Shown piece by piece: positions 61,434 to 64,000 of a stretch of 64,000 nucleotides of DNA. Positions within the stretch are counted from its first letter, which is position 1. The number at the start of each line of letters is the position of its first letter. Below the pieces are notes generated by a model. The model searched no databases. It was not told the DNA's origin and saw only the letters and a list, made by a program, of their open reading frames with translations. This DNA comes from Molanna angustata (lineage: Eukaryota > Arthropoda > Insecta > Trichoptera > Molannidae), in contig OY754981.1 of the NCBI GenBank assembly GCA_963576475.1, positions 31,162,132-31,226,131 on the forward strand, read 5' to 3'. The translations under genes were made by a program, and so were the position numbers.

Positions 61434-62884
61434 GAAGCCGGGGCATCTCGTGGGCGGCGTCCTTGCGCGTGTTGCGTCGCGGCGCCTCGGTGTCCTCCCC
61501 GGTGTCCTCCCCGGTGTCCTCCCCGCTGAGGATTCCTTGGAGCCGACCTCACTGGGGGGGCGGGCTCATCCTCGTAACTCCAGTCCTCTGGTGTTGGGGG
61601 GTACTCGGCGTTGGAGGCGTGCTCATTGGTAGTACGCCGGTAGTCTCCACGGGGAGACGCATATCTCTCTTCCACCTGGTTGACGCGTGGGCTGGGTGAG
61701 CGGGCGCGTCGTTGTGGGGAGCGCCTATGCTCCCGCCTTGGAGAGCGGTGATTGTAGGCGCGGGCTGGCGAGGGTGATCGCCGTCGCGTGGTCCTTGACT
61801 CGACCTGGTGGGCGTGTGTGCTGGGCGAGCGGGCGCGCCGTCTGTCTCTGGACGGAGAACGCCTATGCTCCCGCCTTGGAGAACGGTGCTCGTAGGCGTG
61901 TGTGCGTGTGCTGGGTGTGCGGGCACGGCGATGTTCCCGGGATGGAGAGCGTCTTTGCTCCCGTCTTGGAGAGCGGTGATCATAGGCGCGGTCCGGCGAG
62001 GGCGAATACCGTCGAGTGTTCCTCGATTCAACCTGGTTGACGCGCGGGCTGGGCGAGTGGGCGCGTCGTCTGTCTCGGGACGGCGAACGCCTGTGTTCCC
62101 GCCTTGGAGACTGGGCCCTCTCTCTTGCAGGTGATCGTCCGCTTCTCCGGTGATAATCCCGCTCGGGTGAAGGTGACTGCCACCTTAGTGATCGCCGAGG
62201 TGAGCGCTTGTCGCGCCGCGGCACCTCTCGTTGTCTTTCCTCCATGGGTAGATGCCGAGGGCCTTCCCAAGTGAGGGCCTTCTTGAAGAGCTCGCTCATC
62301 GAGCTCACCTCAATTGTGTTATGAGGCGGTCGTAATTGCGATATTATACCCGGGAGGTACATATCCAGGTCTCCTTCAGTGCAGTCTGGGTCCACCCTCT
62401 GCCTCAGGCGCAGCTTCCTGCAGAGGAAGTCGTATGCCGACTCGGACTCCGACTGTTCCGCAATGAAGAATTTGCCCTGCAGGGCCATCATCGTCTTTGG
62501 ATTATCATAATATTGCGTGAATAGTTTCACGACTTCAGGCCATGGCCTATATTGTTGCCGATGAATCTCCCACCATGACTCCGCCTCGTCTCGTAGACGC
62601 TCTTCGAAGACGTATACCTTGTCTTCTGGGTGAGTACCCGCTGCAACGAAGTATTCCTCACACCTTCTGATGAACCTGCGTGGGCTCTCTTCGGGGTGGC
62701 CATTAAATGTGGCCGTCAGACGAGGTGGGCGGGTGGTAGATATCACATAGCTGGGCGCCACTGGATTTTCCGTCGCCGAATCCAGAAACGGCGGAGGCGC
62801 GGTGGTGTTGCTCGGAGGCTCCATCGGAGCCTGAGGTCCGGCCTCGGTGTCCACTGACCTCGGCGAGTGTCTCGTAACCGGCAT
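61403..62884 (-). CDS. gag: Gag protein, full-length gypsy copy
   Basis: 493 residues from the MPV start. Same capsid-like domain and Arg/Ser/Pro-rich region as the plus-strand copy, with a few substitutions and one extra HRGG repeat near the C-terminus (GGHRGGHRGGHRG). No CCHC motif. The copies differ only in scattered residues, so they descend from one recent source. Confidence 0.9.
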   Translation of the reverse strand: MPVTRHSPRSVDTEAGPQAPMEPPSNTTAPPPFLDSATENPVAPSYVISTTRPPRLTATFNGHPEESPRRFIRRCEEYFVAAGTHPEDKVYVFEERLRDEAESWWEIHRQQYRPWPEVVKLFTQYYDNPKTMMALQGKFFIAEQSESESAYDFLCRKLRLRQRVDPDCTEGDLDMYLPGIISQLRPPHNTIEVSSMSELFKKALTWEGPRHLPMEERQREVPRRDKRSPRRSLRWQSPSPERDYHRRSGRSPARERAQSPRREHRRSPSRDRRRAHSPSPRVNQVESRNTRRYSPSPDRAYDHRSPRREQRRSPSREHRRARTPSTRTHAYEHRSPRREHRRSPSRDRRRARSPSTHAHQVESRTTRRRSPSPARAYNHRSPRREHRRSPQRRARSPSPRVNQVEERYASPRGDYRRTTNEHASNAEYPPTPEDWSYEDEPAPPVRSAPRNPQRGGHRGGHRGGHRGAATQHAQGRRPRDAPASGNDRAPATQ

Positions 62885-62960
62885 TTTCACTATTCACACT
62901 GTTTTTCTGTCACTTTTCACTATTGTCTCAGGGGTCGTGAGTCCTTGGCTCTTATTTAGA

Positions 62961-62980
62961 GTCCCACTGCTGGGCCGCCA
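62961..62980 (-). other. Primer binding region, full-length gypsy copy
   Basis: Minus-strand TGGCGGCCCAGCAGTGGGAC, identical to that of the plus-strand copy. Confidence 0.6.
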
Positions 62981-62982
62981 AT

Positions 62983-64000
62983 TGATACGCCCGAGATGTA
63001 TGGTTTGGAGATTAACCACACACTCGGGGTCAAAAGGAGGAACAGAGCAGTGAAAAGCCGGTATAATTGTCAATAATGTTTATTGTGAGACACAGAACAA
63101 TACACAAAATACACACAATAGTCAACAATGGCAGGAGAATCCCTTAATGTCCAAATTCACAACAAAATAAATAGCGTCCTATCACAAGCACAAGTATGTT
63201 CTATTATAATCACAAGATGTGTCCTATCACAAACACTAGCGTGTCCTATCACGATCACCAGATGTGTCCTATCACAAACACTAACCACACAGATCAGGTG
63301 CGCAGACCCGGGGCGCAGAGCAGGTGCGCTAAGCAGGGGCACAGAGCAGGTGCGCAAAGCAGGGGTGCAGAGCAGGTGCGCAAACCGGGGGCGCAGAGCA
63401 GGTGCGCAAACCAGGGGCGCAGAGCAGGTGCGCAAACCAGGGGCGCAGAGCAGGTGCGCAAACCAGGGGCGCAGAGCAGGTGCGCAAACCAGGGGCGCAG
63501 AGCAGGTGCGCAAACCAGGGGTGCAGAGCAGGTGCACAAACCAGGGGCGCAGAGCATGTGCGCAAACCAGGGGCGCAGAGCTGGTGCGCAAACCAGGGGC
63601 GCAAAGCTGGTGCGCAAACCAGGGGCGCGGAGCAGGGGCGCAGTGGCAGCGGCTGGGGCTGGTTGCAGGGCGTGGCTCAGGCTGGTGACCAGGGGCGTAG
63701 AGCAGCAGGTGCGCAAACCAGGGACGCAGAGCAGGTGCGCAAACCAGGAGCGCGGAGCAGGGGCGCAGTGGCAGCGGCTGGGGCTGGTTGCAGGGCGTGA
63801 CTCAGGCTGGTGACCAGGGGCGTAGAGCAGGTGCGCAAACCAGGGGCGCAGTGGCAGGTGGTGCAGACCAGTGGTGCAGACCAGGGGCGCAGGCCAGGGG
63901 CGCAGTCCAGGGGCGCAGTGGCAGGGGTGCAGACCAGTGGTGCAGACCAGGGGCGCAGACCAGGGGCGCAGACCAGGGGCGCAGGCCAGGGGCGCAGTCC
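62983..64000 (-). repeat. 5' LTR of full-length gypsy copy (partial)
   Basis: First 1018 bp of the LTR, including the poly(A) signal (63079-63084) and the minisatellite. The promoter half lies outside the window. Confidence 0.93.

Larger units (their letters stand above)
56346..64000 (-). mobile_element. Full-length gypsy-type LTR retrotransposon (runs off window)
   Basis: Minus-strand copy. 3' LTR 56346-58025 (1680 bp), pol, frameshift site, gag, primer binding region, and the first 1018 bp of the 5' LTR (62983-64000). Both ORFs are open and all pol domains are present, so this copy could be autonomous. The overlapping parts of its LTRs look identical. Its target duplication cannot be confirmed because the other end is outside the window. 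It is a different insertion from that in unit A: other site, opposite orientation relative to H3. Confidence 0.95.

Overview
This is animal nuclear DNA: part of a tandem replication-dependent histone gene array, most likely from an insect and probably a moth or butterfly. The histone genes have no introns, and each ends in the metazoan histone mRNA stem-loop instead of relying on a poly(A) signal. The H2A, H2B and H1 proteins are of insect type. Short TACC/ACCT runs and the 15-mer GCCCAGCAGTGGGAC, both familiar from lepidopteran repeats, favour Lepidoptera. That taxon call is an inference.

Layout. Four repeat units (A-D) are visible. Each has the order H1(+), H4(-), H3(+), H2A(-), H2B(+), with a basic period of about 10.4 kb once young insertions are subtracted. 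Unit A spans about 1-13,900, unit B 13,900-31,100 and unit C 31,100-44,044 (H1, H4 and H3 only). A 200-N gap follows at 44,045-44,244. After it the array appears in the opposite orientation: unit D has H4(+) partial, H1(-), H2B(-), H2A(+) and H3(-). H1/H4 and H3/H2A are convergent pairs, and H2A/H2B is divergent over a shared 284-bp promoter. Coding sequences and spacers are nearly identical between units, as expected for a homogenised array. Two decayed non-LTR retrotransposon fragments, one upstream and one downstream of H3, belong to the ancestral unit.

Young mobile elements. (1) A Ty3/gypsy-type LTR family is present as a full-length minus-strand copy (56,346 to the window end), as an internally deleted plus-strand copy lacking reverse transcriptase and RNase H (22,029-28,820), and as a truncated LTR (5,876-6,506). 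Its Gag carries a long Arg/Ser-rich region and no zinc knuckle, and Gag-Pol is joined by a well-formed -1 frameshift signal. (2) A short non-autonomous LTR family, with 1.4-1.7-kb LTRs around about 0.48 kb of residual gag/pol ends, occurs twice (9,934-13,867; 45,008-48,370). (3) A 4.9-kb Jockey-like non-LTR element (37,888-42,780) sits between the TATA box and the coding region of H3 in unit C.

Consequences. Each of units A-C has a different damaged gene. Unit A H3 has lost its promoter and codons 1-63 and is fused in frame to LTR sequence. Unit B H2B has a 2-bp deletion. Unit C H3 is separated from its upstream promoter by the LINE. Unit D genes look intact except that H4 runs into the gap. 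The array gives redundant core and linker histone supply in S phase and is at the same time heavily colonised by retroelements.
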